Part shown: positions 16,782-24,721 of the stretch, one piece after another
How the letters are laid out: each line of letters starts with the position of its first letter
Position numbering within the stretch: the first letter of the stretch is position 1
NCBI RefSeq assembly: GCF_024594815.1
Contig: NZ_JANJOU010000007.1
Span: forward strand, 124,001 to 188,000
From: Roseomonas populi
GTDB lineage: Bacteria; Pseudomonadota; Alphaproteobacteria; Acetobacterales; Acetobacteraceae
DNA length: 64,000 nucleotides
Direction: 5' to 3'
Position numbers and translations under genes: made by a program
Notes under the pieces: model-generated
Databases searched by the model: none
Told to the model about the DNA's origin: nothing
The model's input: the letters and a program-made list of their open reading frames with translations, nothing else

Positions 16782-17171
16782 ATGAGCCCCACCGCGAGGC
16801 GTGCGCTGACCCTCATCGGCCTGCTCGGCCTCTGCGCGGCCTATCTTCAGGGCGGATTGAACAAGCTGGTCGACTATCCGGGGGCGGTGGCGGAGGCGGC
16901 CCATTTCGGGCTGCCGCTGCCGCCCGTGGTGGCCGCCCTCACCATCGCCCTGGAGCTTGGCGCCAGCGCGATGATCCTGTCGGGATGGTTCCGCAGGTTG
17001 GGCGCGCTGGGGCTTATGGCTTTCACCCTCGCCGCCACCCTCATCGCGAACCGCTACTGGGAACTGCCGGGCGGGATGGAACGCTTCATGATGGCGAACT
17101 CCTTCTACGAGCACCTTGGCCTCGCCGGCGCCTTCCTCCTGGTCGCGCTGCATGACCGGAGGGTGGCATGA
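16782..17171 (+). CDS. DoxX-family membrane protein
   Basis: 129 residues from ATG 16782, two bases after the amidohydrolase stop; an overlapping ATG at 16758 would add 8 residues. Four hydrophobic helices with LQGGLNKLVDYPGAVAEAAH, ALELGASAMILSGWFRRLGA and the final YEHLGLAGAFLLVALHDRR fit the DoxX/DoxD-like group of small inner-membrane proteins linked to redox or thiol stress in other bacteria. Its stop overlaps the next ATG (ATGA), so it is in an operon with the MFS exporter. Its specific role here is unknown. Confidence 0.88.
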   Translation: MSPTARRALTLIGLLGLCAAYLQGGLNKLVDYPGAVAEAAHFGLPLPPVVAALTIALELGASAMILSGWFRRLGALGLMAFTLAATLIANRYWELPGGMERFMMANSFYEHLGLAGAFLLVALHDRRVA

Positions 17172-18754
17172 GCGCCGCGCCCGGCCCCTTCGCGCCGCTG
17201 CGCCAGACCACCTTCGCGGTGATCTGGGCGGCCACCGTCCTAGGCAACACCGGCAGTTTCATGCGCGATGTCGCCAGCTCCTGGCTGGTGACGGATCTTG
17301 GCGCCGGTCCCGCCGCCGTCTCCCTCATCCAAGCGGCGGGAACCCTGCCGATCTTCCTGCTGGCGATCCCGGCCGGCGTGCTCTCCGACATCCTGGACCG
17401 CCGCCGCTTCCTCATCGCCGTGCAGCTGCTGCTGGCGGCGGTCAGCGCGGGGCTGATGGTGCTCTCCTGGCTCGGGCTGATGACGGTCACGGCGCTTGTC
17501 GCGCTCACCTTCGTCGGCGGCATCGGCGCGGCCCTGATGGCGCCCACCTGGCAGGCGATCGTACCGGAACTGGTGCCGGGGAAGGAGCTGAAGGGCGCGG
17601 TTGCGCTCAACTCCCTCGGCATCAACATCGCCCGCTCCATCGGGCCGGCCGCGGGGGGGCTGCTGCTCTCGGCGGCGGGCGCCGCCGTCACCTACGGTGC
17701 CGACGTGGCGAGCTACGCGCTGGTGATTCTCGCCCTGCTCTGGTGGAAGCGGCCCGCGCGGTCCGAGGATGCCCTCGCCGAGAATTTCGGCGGCGCCTTC
17801 CGTGCCGGGCTGCGCTACGCGCGCGCCAGTCGGGAGCTGCACGTGGTGCTGCTCCGGGCCGCGATCTTCTTCGCCTTCGCCAGCGCGGTATGGGCGCTGC
17901 TGCCGCTGGTCGCGCGCAACCTGCTGGGCGGCGATGCGGGCTTCTACGGGATCCTGCTCGGCGCCGTGGGGCTGGGTGCGATCGGCGGGGCGCTGCTGCT
18001 GCCGCGCCTGCGCGCGGTGCTGGATGCAGACGGGCTGATGCTGGCCGCCAGCATCACGGCGGCTGCCGTCATGGCTGTCCTCGCCCTGGCACCGCCGCGC
18101 TGGCTGGCGCTGCTAGTCCTACTGTTGCTCGGCACCGCCTGGATCATCGCGCTCACCACGCTGAACGGCGCGGCGCAGGCCATCCTGCCGAACTGGGTGC
18201 GCGGCCGGGCGCTGGCCGTCTATCTCACCGTGTTTAACGGGGCGATGGCGCTGGGCAGCCTCGGCTGGGGCCTGGTGGCGGAGGCGGTCGGGGTGCCGGC
18301 CGCGTTGCTGGCCGGGGCCGCCGGCCTTGTGCTCGTCGGCTTCATGCTGCACCGGGTGAAGCTGCCAGCGGGAGAGGCGGACCTTGTTCCCTCCAAGCAC
18401 TGGCCGGAGCCGCTGACGGCCGATCCGGTCCCGCATGACCGTGGCCCCGTGCTGATCCTCATCGAGTACCGGGTCAGGAAGGCCGATCGCGCGGCCTTCA
18501 TGCACGCCATCCAGGGCCTCTCCGTCGAGCGTCGGCGCGACGGCGCCTATGGCTGGGGCATCACCGAAGACGCGGCCGACCCGGAAGGGCTGGTGGAGTG
18601 GTTCATGGTCGAATCCTGGGCCGAGCACCTGCGCCAGCACCACCGCGTGTCCCGCGCCGACGCGGACGTGCAGGAGGCGGTGCGCCGCTTCCACACGGGG
18701 CCGGAGGCGCCGGTGGTGCGGCACTTCCTGACCGTCAGCCCCGGCCGGGGCTGA
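17168..18754 (+). CDS. MFS exporter (EntS-like) with C-terminal ABM-like domain
   Basis: 528 residues. Residues 1-400 form about twelve membrane helices of the MFS_3/EntS group, with FAVIWAATVLGNTGSFMRDV at the start, the A-motif-like loop GVLSDILDRRRFLIAVQ and GINIARSIGPAAGGLLL in helix 5. A soluble C-terminal region (about 425-528, VLILIEYRVRKADRAAFMHA to VVRHFLTVSP) resembles the antibiotic-biosynthesis-monooxygenase (ABM) ferredoxin-like fold, a fusion I recall as common in this subgroup. It is probably an inner-membrane exporter whose cytoplasmic tail binds substrate or a partner. It closes the amidohydrolase-DoxX operon and is followed by a hairpin. Confidence 0.9.
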   Translation: MSAAPGPFAPLRQTTFAVIWAATVLGNTGSFMRDVASSWLVTDLGAGPAAVSLIQAAGTLPIFLLAIPAGVLSDILDRRRFLIAVQLLLAAVSAGLMVLSWLGLMTVTALVALTFVGGIGAALMAPTWQAIVPELVPGKELKGAVALNSLGINIARSIGPAAGGLLLSAAGAAVTYGADVASYALVILALLWWKRPARSEDALAENFGGAFRAGLRYARASRELHVVLLRAAIFFAFASAVWALLPLVARNLLGGDAGFYGILLGAVGLGAIGGALLLPRLRAVLDADGLMLAASITAAAVMAVLALAPPRWLALLVLLLLGTAWIIALTTLNGAAQAILPNWVRGRALAVYLTVFNGAMALGSLGWGLVAEAVGVPAALLAGAAGLVLVGFMLHRVKLPAGEADLVPSKHWPEPLTADPVPHDRGPVLILIEYRVRKADRAAFMHAIQGLSVERRRDGAYGWGITEDAADPEGLVEWFMVESWAEHLRQHHRVSRADADVQEAVRRFHTGPEAPVVRHFLTVSPGRG

Positions 18755-18786
18755 GAGGAGGCGGCTGGCCAGGAGCAACCCTGCCC

Positions 18787-18806
18787 CTCGCCGGTCCTCC
18801 GGCGGG
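18787..18806. terminator. Hairpin after MFS exporter gene
   Basis: CCGG-centred stem: CTCGCCGG (18787-18794) pairs with CCGGCGGG (18799-18806) over 8 bp with one wobble pair and a TCCT tetraloop, 32 bp after the MFS stop. There is no T-run. Confidence 0.4.
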
Positions 18807-18889
18807 CCCGGCGCGCCACGCGGCATTCACATTGCCGTGGGGAAGGGGCGCCGCTATCAAGGCCCGAGGCGCTTCCGCCAGGAGGTTCA

Positions 18890-19543
18890 ATGGGGCAGGA
18901 GAGGGACCTGGACGATCAACAGGAGCCCCGGCCCCTCGTGCTTGTGGTGGACGACGATGCCAGGGTCCGCCACGCCATCGACGGCCTGCTCCGCTCGGTC
19001 GGTCACAGCACGCGCCTCTATGAGGTCGCGCACGAGATCCTCGATGGTCCGCTGCCTGACGACGTGGGCTGCATCATCATGGACGTCCGCATTCCCCGCA
19101 TGAGCGGGCTGGAGTTCCAGGCGCGCCTGGCCGAGCGCGGGGAGCACCCACCGATCATCTTCGTCACCGGCTACGGCGACGTCCCGATGAGCGTCCGCGC
19201 GATGAAGGCCGGGGCTGCTGACTTCCTCGTCAAGCCCTTCCGAGACCAGGACATGCTGGACGCGGTTGACGCCGCCTTGGAGAAGGACCGCGCGCGGCGG
19301 CGCGCCCAGGAGACCTCCGTCGCGGTGCGGTCGCGCTACGCCACGCTCACCCCGCGCGAGGCGCAGGTGATGGCGCTCGTCGTCTCCGGCCTTATGAACA
19401 AGCAGATCGCGGGCGAGCTGGGGCTGAGCGAGATCACCGTGAAGCTCCACCGCGCGAATGTCATGCGGAAGATGGACGTGCGGACGCTCGCCGACCTCGT
19501 GCGAACGGCGGAACTCGTCGGGCGGGACTCGCAGCAGGGCTAG
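18890..19543 (+). CDS. FixJ-family response regulator (receiver + LuxR HTH), orphan
   Basis: 217 residues after a perfect GGAGG site. The receiver (about 15-130) has VVDDDARVR, phospho-acceptor Asp65 in CIIMDVRIPRMSGLEFQ and Lys in DFLVKPFRDQDMLDAVDAAL, with a FixJ-type switch region. The LuxR-type helix-turn-helix (about 150-212) reads LTPREAQVMALVVSGLMNKQIAGELG then SEITVKLHRANVMRKM. No kinase is adjacent. The FixL-like kinase at 3673-5145 and the large hybrid kinase at 8008-12099 both lack a DNA-binding partner next to them and are candidates. The gene stands alone with its own hairpin after the stop. Confidence 0.94.
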   Translation: MGQERDLDDQQEPRPLVLVVDDDARVRHAIDGLLRSVGHSTRLYEVAHEILDGPLPDDVGCIIMDVRIPRMSGLEFQARLAERGEHPPIIFVTGYGDVPMSVRAMKAGAADFLVKPFRDQDMLDAVDAALEKDRARRRAQETSVAVRSRYATLTPREAQVMALVVSGLMNKQIAGELGLSEITVKLHRANVMRKMDVRTLADLVRTAELVGRDSQQG

Positions 19544-19554
19544 CGCGCGCCGGC

Positions 19555-19577
19555 TGCCCGCGCAGGCGGTGCGGGCA
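19555..19577 (+). terminator. Terminator after FixJ-like regulator
   Basis: TGCCCGC (19555-19561) pairs with GCGGGCA (19571-19577), 9-base loop, directly followed by TTT. It begins 12 bp after the regulator stop. It has a short stem with a short T-run and is the most canonical Rho-independent form in this window. Confidence 0.55.
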
Positions 19578-19675
19578 TTTGCCTCCTGGAACCCCGCCAT
19601 GCCGGCAGGGCGGCGCCTGTGCGTGGCGTGACGATCCCCATGGTCCTGGCGGAGCCGGCGCGGCATCGTGGCCGC

Positions 19676-20731
19676 ATGGACCCTCCCGATCCGTTGCTGC
19701 CCGGCCGAGCGCAGCGCTTGGCGGGGCTGTTCGCCGGGCTCCTTCTGTTCGTGCTCGGCGCCTGGATGATCCGGGGCTTCCTGCCGGCGTTGGGATGGGC
19801 CGTCATCCTCGCCGTCGCGACCTGGCCGCTCTACTGTCGCGCCCGGGCCGCCCGTCCGGCCGCTTCCCGGCTCGTCCTGCCTCTGCTGGCCACCGTGGGA
19901 ATGGCGCTCGTCTTCCTCTTGCCGCTCGGGGCCGCGGCGCTGGAACTGGGTGAGGAAGCCCGACAAGCGCTGCACTGGGCGCAGGAAGCTCACCTCCAGG
20001 GCGCGCCGGTACCGGGCTGGGTAGCTGGCCTGCCTCTGCTCGGCCCGCAGGCCTCGGCTTGGTGGGCGCAGACCCTGGCCGCACCGCAACTGGGCGCAGG
20101 CTTCCTGCACCGGCTCAGCGAGGGGGAGCTGATTGGGCTGGGCCGCAGCTTCGGCGGAGCGGTGGCGCACCGGGCCGTGCTGTTCGGCTTCACCCTGCTC
20201 GCCCTGTTCTTCCTCTTCCGGGACGGGGAGGCACTGGCGGCGCAGGTTCTCCGCGTGGCGGAACGCCTCTTCGGCCCGGGGATGGAGCGGGTAGGGCGGC
20301 AGGCGATCGCGTCCGTGCGCGGCACCGTCAGCGGCCTGGTGCTGGTCGGGTTGGGGGAGGGGGTGCTGCTCGGCATCGCCTACGCCGTGGCGAGAGTGCC
20401 GCATCCCCTGATGTTCGGCGCGCTGACCGCCGTGGCGGCCATGGTGCCCTTCGCGGCGCCGCTCGTCTTCGGAGCGGCGGCGCTGCTGCTGGTGGCGGAG
20501 GGCAGCCCCGGCGCGGCCGTCGGGGTCCTCGCCTTCGGCACGGTCGTGCTCTTCGTGGCGGATCACGCGGTCCGGCCCGCCCTGATCGGGGGTGCCACGC
20601 GGCTGCCCTTCCTCTGGGTGCTGCTCGGCATCCTCGGCGGGGTCGAGGCGTTCGGGCTGCTCGGCCTCTTCGTCGGGCCCGCCGTCATGGCGGTGCTGGT
20701 GCTGCTCTGGCGGGATGCGGCGGGAGGCTGA
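19676..20731 (+). CDS. AI-2E-family (PerM/YdiK-like) permease
   Basis: 351 residues if it starts at ATG 19676; GTG 19619 and ATG 19640 are in-frame alternatives and none has a clear ribosome-binding site. About seven or eight hydrophobic segments are present. The N-terminal pair (LAGLFAGLLLFVLGAWMIRG, FLPALGWAVILAVATWPLY) and the C-terminal block GTVSGLVLVGLGEGVLLGIAYAV, ADHAVRPALIGGATRLPFLWVLLGILGGVEAFGLLGLFVGPAVMAV identify the AI-2E family. Members export or exchange small molecules or act as Na+/H+ antiporters. The tie to autoinducer-2 is only historical, and no Lux gene is present. The DUF2254 gene follows after 82 bp. Confidence 0.88.
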   Translation: MDPPDPLLPGRAQRLAGLFAGLLLFVLGAWMIRGFLPALGWAVILAVATWPLYCRARAARPAASRLVLPLLATVGMALVFLLPLGAAALELGEEARQALHWAQEAHLQGAPVPGWVAGLPLLGPQASAWWAQTLAAPQLGAGFLHRLSEGELIGLGRSFGGAVAHRAVLFGFTLLALFFLFRDGEALAAQVLRVAERLFGPGMERVGRQAIASVRGTVSGLVLVGLGEGVLLGIAYAVARVPHPLMFGALTAVAAMVPFAAPLVFGAAALLLVAEGSPGAAVGVLAFGTVVLFVADHAVRPALIGGATRLPFLWVLLGILGGVEAFGLLGLFVGPAVMAVLVLLWRDAAGG

Positions 20732-20813
20732 ACCGCACCCGTCCGGCCTCTCGGGCGTTGGAGGAGGAATCCGTCCCGCCGGACTGCACGGAAACCCCAG
20801 CGTAGGAGCCGAA

Positions 20814-22067
20814 TTGAGCCGGACCGAACTGCTGCCGCGCTGGCGGCTGATCCTCTCGCGCACCATGCGCCAGGCCTGGGTGCGGGCGGCGCTCTACTGC
20901 ACCGGCGGCGTGCTTGCGGCGCTGCTCGCCTGGCGCTTTCAGTTCCTGGTGCCCGAGGACTTCGCCCTTCGCGTTGGCGCGGACGCGGTCGGCAACGTGC
21001 TGGGGATCCTCGCCTCCTCGATGCTGACGGTGACGACCTTCTCGCTCACCGTGCTCGTCAACGCGCTGGGCTCAGCCTCCTCGGGCGTAACGCCCCGCGC
21101 CACCACGCTCTGGAGCGAGGACCGGCGGGCGCACAACGCGCTCGCCACATTCCTGGGCGCCTTCATGTTCTCGATCGTGGGCATCATCGCCCTGTCCACC
21201 CGGATCTACGGCCCTGGCGGGCGCCTGGTCCTGCTCGGCGCGACGGTGGTGGTCATCGGCCTCATCGTCGTCACCCTGCTGAGGTGGATGCAGCAGCTCA
21301 CCCGCTTCGGCCGGGTCGGCGAGACGATCCGGCTGGTCGAGAAGGCGGCGGCCAGTGCGCTGCGCGCCCGGCGCGACCGGCCGCATCTCGGGGGCGCGCC
21401 GCCCGCCCCGGCCGGCCGCCAGCCCAGGCCGGTCTTCCCGGACCGGATCGGCTACGTCCAGCACGTGGACGTGTCCGCCCTCGCACGGGTGCTGGGCGAG
21501 GGTGACACGGTGCTGGACGTGGCGGTCCTGCCCGGAGCCTTCGTCCACCCAGCCACGCCGCTGGCCTGGGTCGGACTGGACATGGACGCCGCCTGCTTGG
21601 ACAGGGTGCGGGACGCCTTCCTGGTGGAGCACGACCGGTCCTGGGAGCAGGATCCTCGCTTCGGCCTCTCGGTCCTCGCCGAGATCGGGTCCAGGTCGCT
21701 CCCTCCGACGGCGGCGGATTACGGCACCGCTATCGCGGTGATCGGTGCCGGGCTGCGCGTGCTGTCGAACTGGGTGCCCGAGCCGGGCCAGGTGGCGCCC
21801 GAGCCCGAGTACCCGCGGATCCGCGTGCCCGCGCTGTCCTCCGGCGACCTGATCGAGGACTTCTTCCATCCGCTGGCGCGCGAGGGCGCCGGGATCGTGC
21901 AAGTGCCCGTGCGGCTGCAGAAGGCCCTCGCCGCCCTGGTCTCCCTGTCGCCGGAGCAGTTCGGCGGCCCGGCCCGTCGTGCCTCCGCCCATGTGGCCGA
22001 GCACGCGGCCCTGGCCCTCGCGGTGCCGTCCGAGCGGGCGCTGGTGGAGGCCCTGACCCTGCGGTGA
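20814..22067 (+). CDS. DUF2254 inner-membrane protein
   Basis: 417 residues from TTG 20814, chosen because AGGAG lies 5 bp upstream; no ATG fits. Four hydrophobic helices in the first 150 residues include a helix-loop with GNVLGILASSMLTVTTFSLTVLVNALGSASSGVTPR, the hallmark of DUF2254, and ATFLGAFMFSIVGIIALST. The C-terminal ~250 residues are soluble (IGYVQHVDVSALARVLGEGD, DYGTAIAVIGAGLRVLSNW) and match the usual cytoplasmic half. Family function is not established. It is probably co-transcribed with the AI-2E permease and closed by a strong hairpin. Confidence 0.88.
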   Translation: MSRTELLPRWRLILSRTMRQAWVRAALYCTGGVLAALLAWRFQFLVPEDFALRVGADAVGNVLGILASSMLTVTTFSLTVLVNALGSASSGVTPRATTLWSEDRRAHNALATFLGAFMFSIVGIIALSTRIYGPGGRLVLLGATVVVIGLIVVTLLRWMQQLTRFGRVGETIRLVEKAAASALRARRDRPHLGGAPPAPAGRQPRPVFPDRIGYVQHVDVSALARVLGEGDTVLDVAVLPGAFVHPATPLAWVGLDMDAACLDRVRDAFLVEHDRSWEQDPRFGLSVLAEIGSRSLPPTAADYGTAIAVIGAGLRVLSNWVPEPGQVAPEPEYPRIRVPALSSGDLIEDFFHPLAREGAGIVQVPVRLQKALAALVSLSPEQFGGPARRASAHVAEHAALALAVPSERALVEALTLR

Positions 22068-22078
22068 GGGGTGGTCCG

Positions 22079-22106
22079 CGCGGCGGAACCGGCTTGCTCC
22101 GCCGCG
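22079..22106. terminator. Bidirectional hairpin between convergent genes
   Basis: CGCGGCGGA (22079-22087) pairs perfectly with TCCGCCGCG (22098-22106) with a 10-base loop. It lies 12 bp after the DUF2254 stop and faces the end of the LysR gene at 22165, so it can serve both strands. Confidence 0.55.
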
Positions 22107-22164
22107 GCCCGGATCCCGCGAGGCGCGGCATCCCGCCCGATCCAACCCCGGACGGCGCGCCCGG

Positions 22165-23043
22165 CTAGAGGCGCTGCAGCAGGCCCTGAAGCGCCTGCAG
22201 GGCCGGATTCCCGTTATCCGCCCTCCAGACGCCGTAGAGTTCCACCGTCAGCCCGGGAGGGACGGTGATCGGCCGGGTCGTTACGTTCGGGAAGGCCATC
22301 CTGCGCGCATCCGATGGAACCAGCGCCACCCCCATCCCGACGCTCACCAGGGAGAGGATCGTCTGCGCCTGCGCGACGGATTGCACGATGCGCGGCGTCA
22401 CGCCCGCCACGCTCAGGGCCTGCGCGACGAGGGCGCGCATGTAGGGGCCCTCCTCCGAGTACCCGATGAAGTCCTGGTCCTGGAGGTCGCGGAGCACGAG
22501 GCGGCGGCGCGCGCCGAGCGGGTGGTCCAGCGGCAACGCCAGGACCAGCTCCTCCTTCGACACGCATCGGGAGGAGAGGGTCAGCATGTCCTGGGAGGGG
22601 CGGGCCAGGCCGATGTCCAGGCGCCCTACCCTGAGGGCCTCCAGCTGGGCCGCTCCGCTCATCTCCAGCAGCACGATCTCCGTGCCGGGCAGCTCCGCGC
22701 GCGCACGGGCGATGAGCCTGGGGAGGAAGGCGTAGGTGCTCGCGCTGAAGAAGCCCAGCTTCAGTACGCCGCCGGTGCGGTGCTCCCTCGCGCGCTGCGC
22801 GGCCTGGATCGCGCGCTCGCTGGCCGCCAGCACGGCGCGCGCCTCCGCCAGGAAGGCCTGGCCTGCAGCCGTGAGCGCGACGCCGTGGCGCGACCTGTCC
22901 AGCAGCACGGTCCCCAGCCTCGCTTCTAGCAGCTGGATCTGCCGGCTCAGCGGCGGCTGCGTCATGCCGAGCCGCCGCGCGGCGCGGCCGAAATGCAACT
23001 CCTCGGCCACGCAAACGAAGGAGCGGAGATGGCCGAGATCCAT
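22165..23043 (-). CDS. LysR-family regulator of the sugar-acid operon
   Basis: 292 residues from ATG 23043 (MDLGHLRSFVCVAEELHFG). An N-terminal winged HTH carries AARRLGMTQPPLSRQIQLLEARLG, followed by the linker helix and a two-lobe effector domain with LKLGFFSASTYAFLPRLIARARAELPGTEI, close to the CatR/CbbR-like branch with FGRAA and QPPLSRQI motifs. It is divergent from the dehydratase operon and a GGTGATA/TATCACC inverted repeat lies 15 bp ahead of its start. It most likely activates the operon in response to the sugar acid or an intermediate and represses itself. Confidence 0.95.
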   Translation of the reverse strand: MDLGHLRSFVCVAEELHFGRAARRLGMTQPPLSRQIQLLEARLGTVLLDRSRHGVALTAAGQAFLAEARAVLAASERAIQAAQRAREHRTGGVLKLGFFSASTYAFLPRLIARARAELPGTEIVLLEMSGAAQLEALRVGRLDIGLARPSQDMLTLSSRCVSKEELVLALPLDHPLGARRRLVLRDLQDQDFIGYSEEGPYMRALVAQALSVAGVTPRIVQSVAQAQTILSLVSVGMGVALVPSDARRMAFPNVTTRPITVPPGLTVELYGVWRADNGNPALQALQGLLQRL

Positions 23044-23057
23044 GAAACGTCCGGTTT

Positions 23058-23080
23058 GGTGATATGAGTTCGGTATCACC
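23058..23080. promoter_or_regulatory. Probable LysR operator
   Basis: GGTGATA (23058-23064) and TATCACC (23074-23080) form a perfect 7-bp inverted repeat around a 9-base spacer, containing the ATA-N9-TAT (T-N11-A) core typical of LysR recognition sites. It lies just ahead of the lysR start and about 100 bp ahead of the first dehydratase. A second, weaker pair, GATGCT/AGCATC (23083-23110), follows and could be the activation site. Confidence 0.55.
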
Positions 23081-23177
23081 GCGATGCTGTATCGGTGTTG
23101 GACAAGCATCAAGCCGAAAATAGAATGCCCGGGAAACGAGAGCCGGATCCCGATCGGGCGCCGGCCGGGAGGATAGG

Positions 23178-24701
23178 ATGTCCATGGGCCTTGCCGCCCC
23201 GCTGTCGCGGCCGACCACCATCCGCGCTGACCTGCGGGACAACACCGCCACTGCCCTGCGCCCGTTGCGGGCCGGTGCCGTTCTGGATGCCGGCGTTACC
23301 GCGCGCGAGGATGTGCCGCCCGGGCACAAGCTCGCCCTGCGCGACATCGGGCGCGGCGAGGCGGTGCTGAAGGCGGGCATTCCCATCGGCGTAGCGGCGG
23401 TGGACATCCCGGCCGGGGCGCGCGTGCACGGCGGCCTTCTGGCGCCGGCGACGGCCGCGCCGCTTCCCGTGGCAGGCCCGGCCCGCGCGACGGCGGCTGC
23501 GACCTTCCAGGGCTTCCTGCGGCAGGACGGGCGCGTGGGCACCCGCAACTTCATCGGCGTGGTCATCGCCAGCAACTGCGGCGCGACGGCGGCGCGGCAG
23601 GCCGCCGACTGGTTCGACGAGGAGCGCCTGGCGGATTTCCCCAACGTGGACGGGGTGGTTCCCCTGATCCATGCCATGGGGTGCGGCATGGAGATGACGG
23701 GGGAGCCGATGGACCTGCTCCGCCGCACTCTCTCGGGGGTGATCCGCAACCCCAACATGGCGGGCGCCGTCATCGTCGCCCTGGGCTGCGAGCGCAACAA
23801 CCTGAAGGTCTTCCTGGAGAAGGAAGGGCTGGAGGTTGGCGACCGCTTGCGGACGGTGACCTTGCAGGAGGTGGGCGGCACCAGGGCGGCGGTGGAAGCG
23901 GCGAAGGCGGGCGTGCAGGCCATGCTGCCGGCGGCGAACGCGGCGCGCCGGACGACGGTCCTGGCATCGCGGCTGGTGCTGGGCTTGCAGACGGGCGCCG
24001 CCGATGGGCTCTGCGGCCTTTCCGCCAACCCCGCGCTCGGCGTGGCGGTGGACATGCTCGTAGCCCAGGGCGGGACGGCCATCCTGTCGGAGACGCCGGA
24101 CATCCTTCTCTCCGGCGATGCCTTCGCTGGACGCGTGGCAAGCCCCGAGGTCGCTGCGGCCCTGCGGGAACGGCTGGGCTGGTGGCAGGAGTACGGCAGC
24201 GGGCGCGAGTCCCGGCTGGATGGCAACCTCGACCGGGGCGGTGAACGCGGCGGCTTTGCGAGCGGGCTGGAGAGGGCGCTCGATGGGCTGGGCAAGGCGG
24301 GCAGCACGCCGATCGCCGCAGTGCACCGCTACGCCGAGCGGGTGAGGGGGCCTGGCCTCGTCTTCATGGACAGCCCGGACCACGACCCCGTCTCCGTCAC
24401 CGGGCAGGCGGCGGCCGGCGCGACGCTGATCGCGATGACGACGGGCCTGGGCACCGATTTCGGCTCGCTGCCCGCGCCGACAGTGAAGATCGCTTCCAAC
24501 AGCGAGACCTACCGGCGCATGTCGGAGGCGATCGACCTCGATGCCGGCCCGGTTCTGGACGGCACGGAGACGGTGGAAGCCGCCGGGGAGCGGATCTTTC
24601 AGGCCATCCTGCGCCACGCATCCGGCGAGAAGACCAAGGGCGAGATCGAGGGCATGGGCGAGAGCGGCTTCGCGCCTTGGCCCATCGGCGTCTGCTCCTG
24701 A
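23178..24701 (+). CDS. UxaA/GarD-family dehydratase, subunit with intact Cys motifs but degenerate C-terminal motifs
   Basis: 507 residues, GGGAGG 5 bp before the ATG. A SAF-like domain (about 12-85, with DVPPGHKLALRDIGRGEAV) precedes a UxaA-type sugar-acid dehydratase core, which removes water from altronate, galactarate and similar substrates. The N-terminal half keeps the family cysteines: Cys134 in SNCGATAAR, Cys169 in HAMGCGMEM and Cys204 in GCERNN, probable metal ligands. The C-terminal half departs from family motifs: QTGAADGLCG (271-280) instead of QCGGSDGFSG, DRGGERGG instead of PGN-x-AGG, TTGLGT instead of TTGRGS and NSETY instead of NTPMY. These are exactly the motifs its neighbour retains. 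First gene of a co-directional operon behind the LysR operator. Confidence 0.92.
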   Translation: MSMGLAAPLSRPTTIRADLRDNTATALRPLRAGAVLDAGVTAREDVPPGHKLALRDIGRGEAVLKAGIPIGVAAVDIPAGARVHGGLLAPATAAPLPVAGPARATAAATFQGFLRQDGRVGTRNFIGVVIASNCGATAARQAADWFDEERLADFPNVDGVVPLIHAMGCGMEMTGEPMDLLRRTLSGVIRNPNMAGAVIVALGCERNNLKVFLEKEGLEVGDRLRTVTLQEVGGTRAAVEAAKAGVQAMLPAANAARRTTVLASRLVLGLQTGAADGLCGLSANPALGVAVDMLVAQGGTAILSETPDILLSGDAFAGRVASPEVAAALRERLGWWQEYGSGRESRLDGNLDRGGERGGFASGLERALDGLGKAGSTPIAAVHRYAERVRGPGLVFMDSPDHDPVSVTGQAAAGATLIAMTTGLGTDFGSLPAPTVKIASNSETYRRMSEAIDLDAGPVLDGTETVEAAGERIFQAILRHASGEKTKGEIEGMGESGFAPWPIGVCS

Positions 24702-24721
24702 ACGAGAGGGAGGGATTCATC

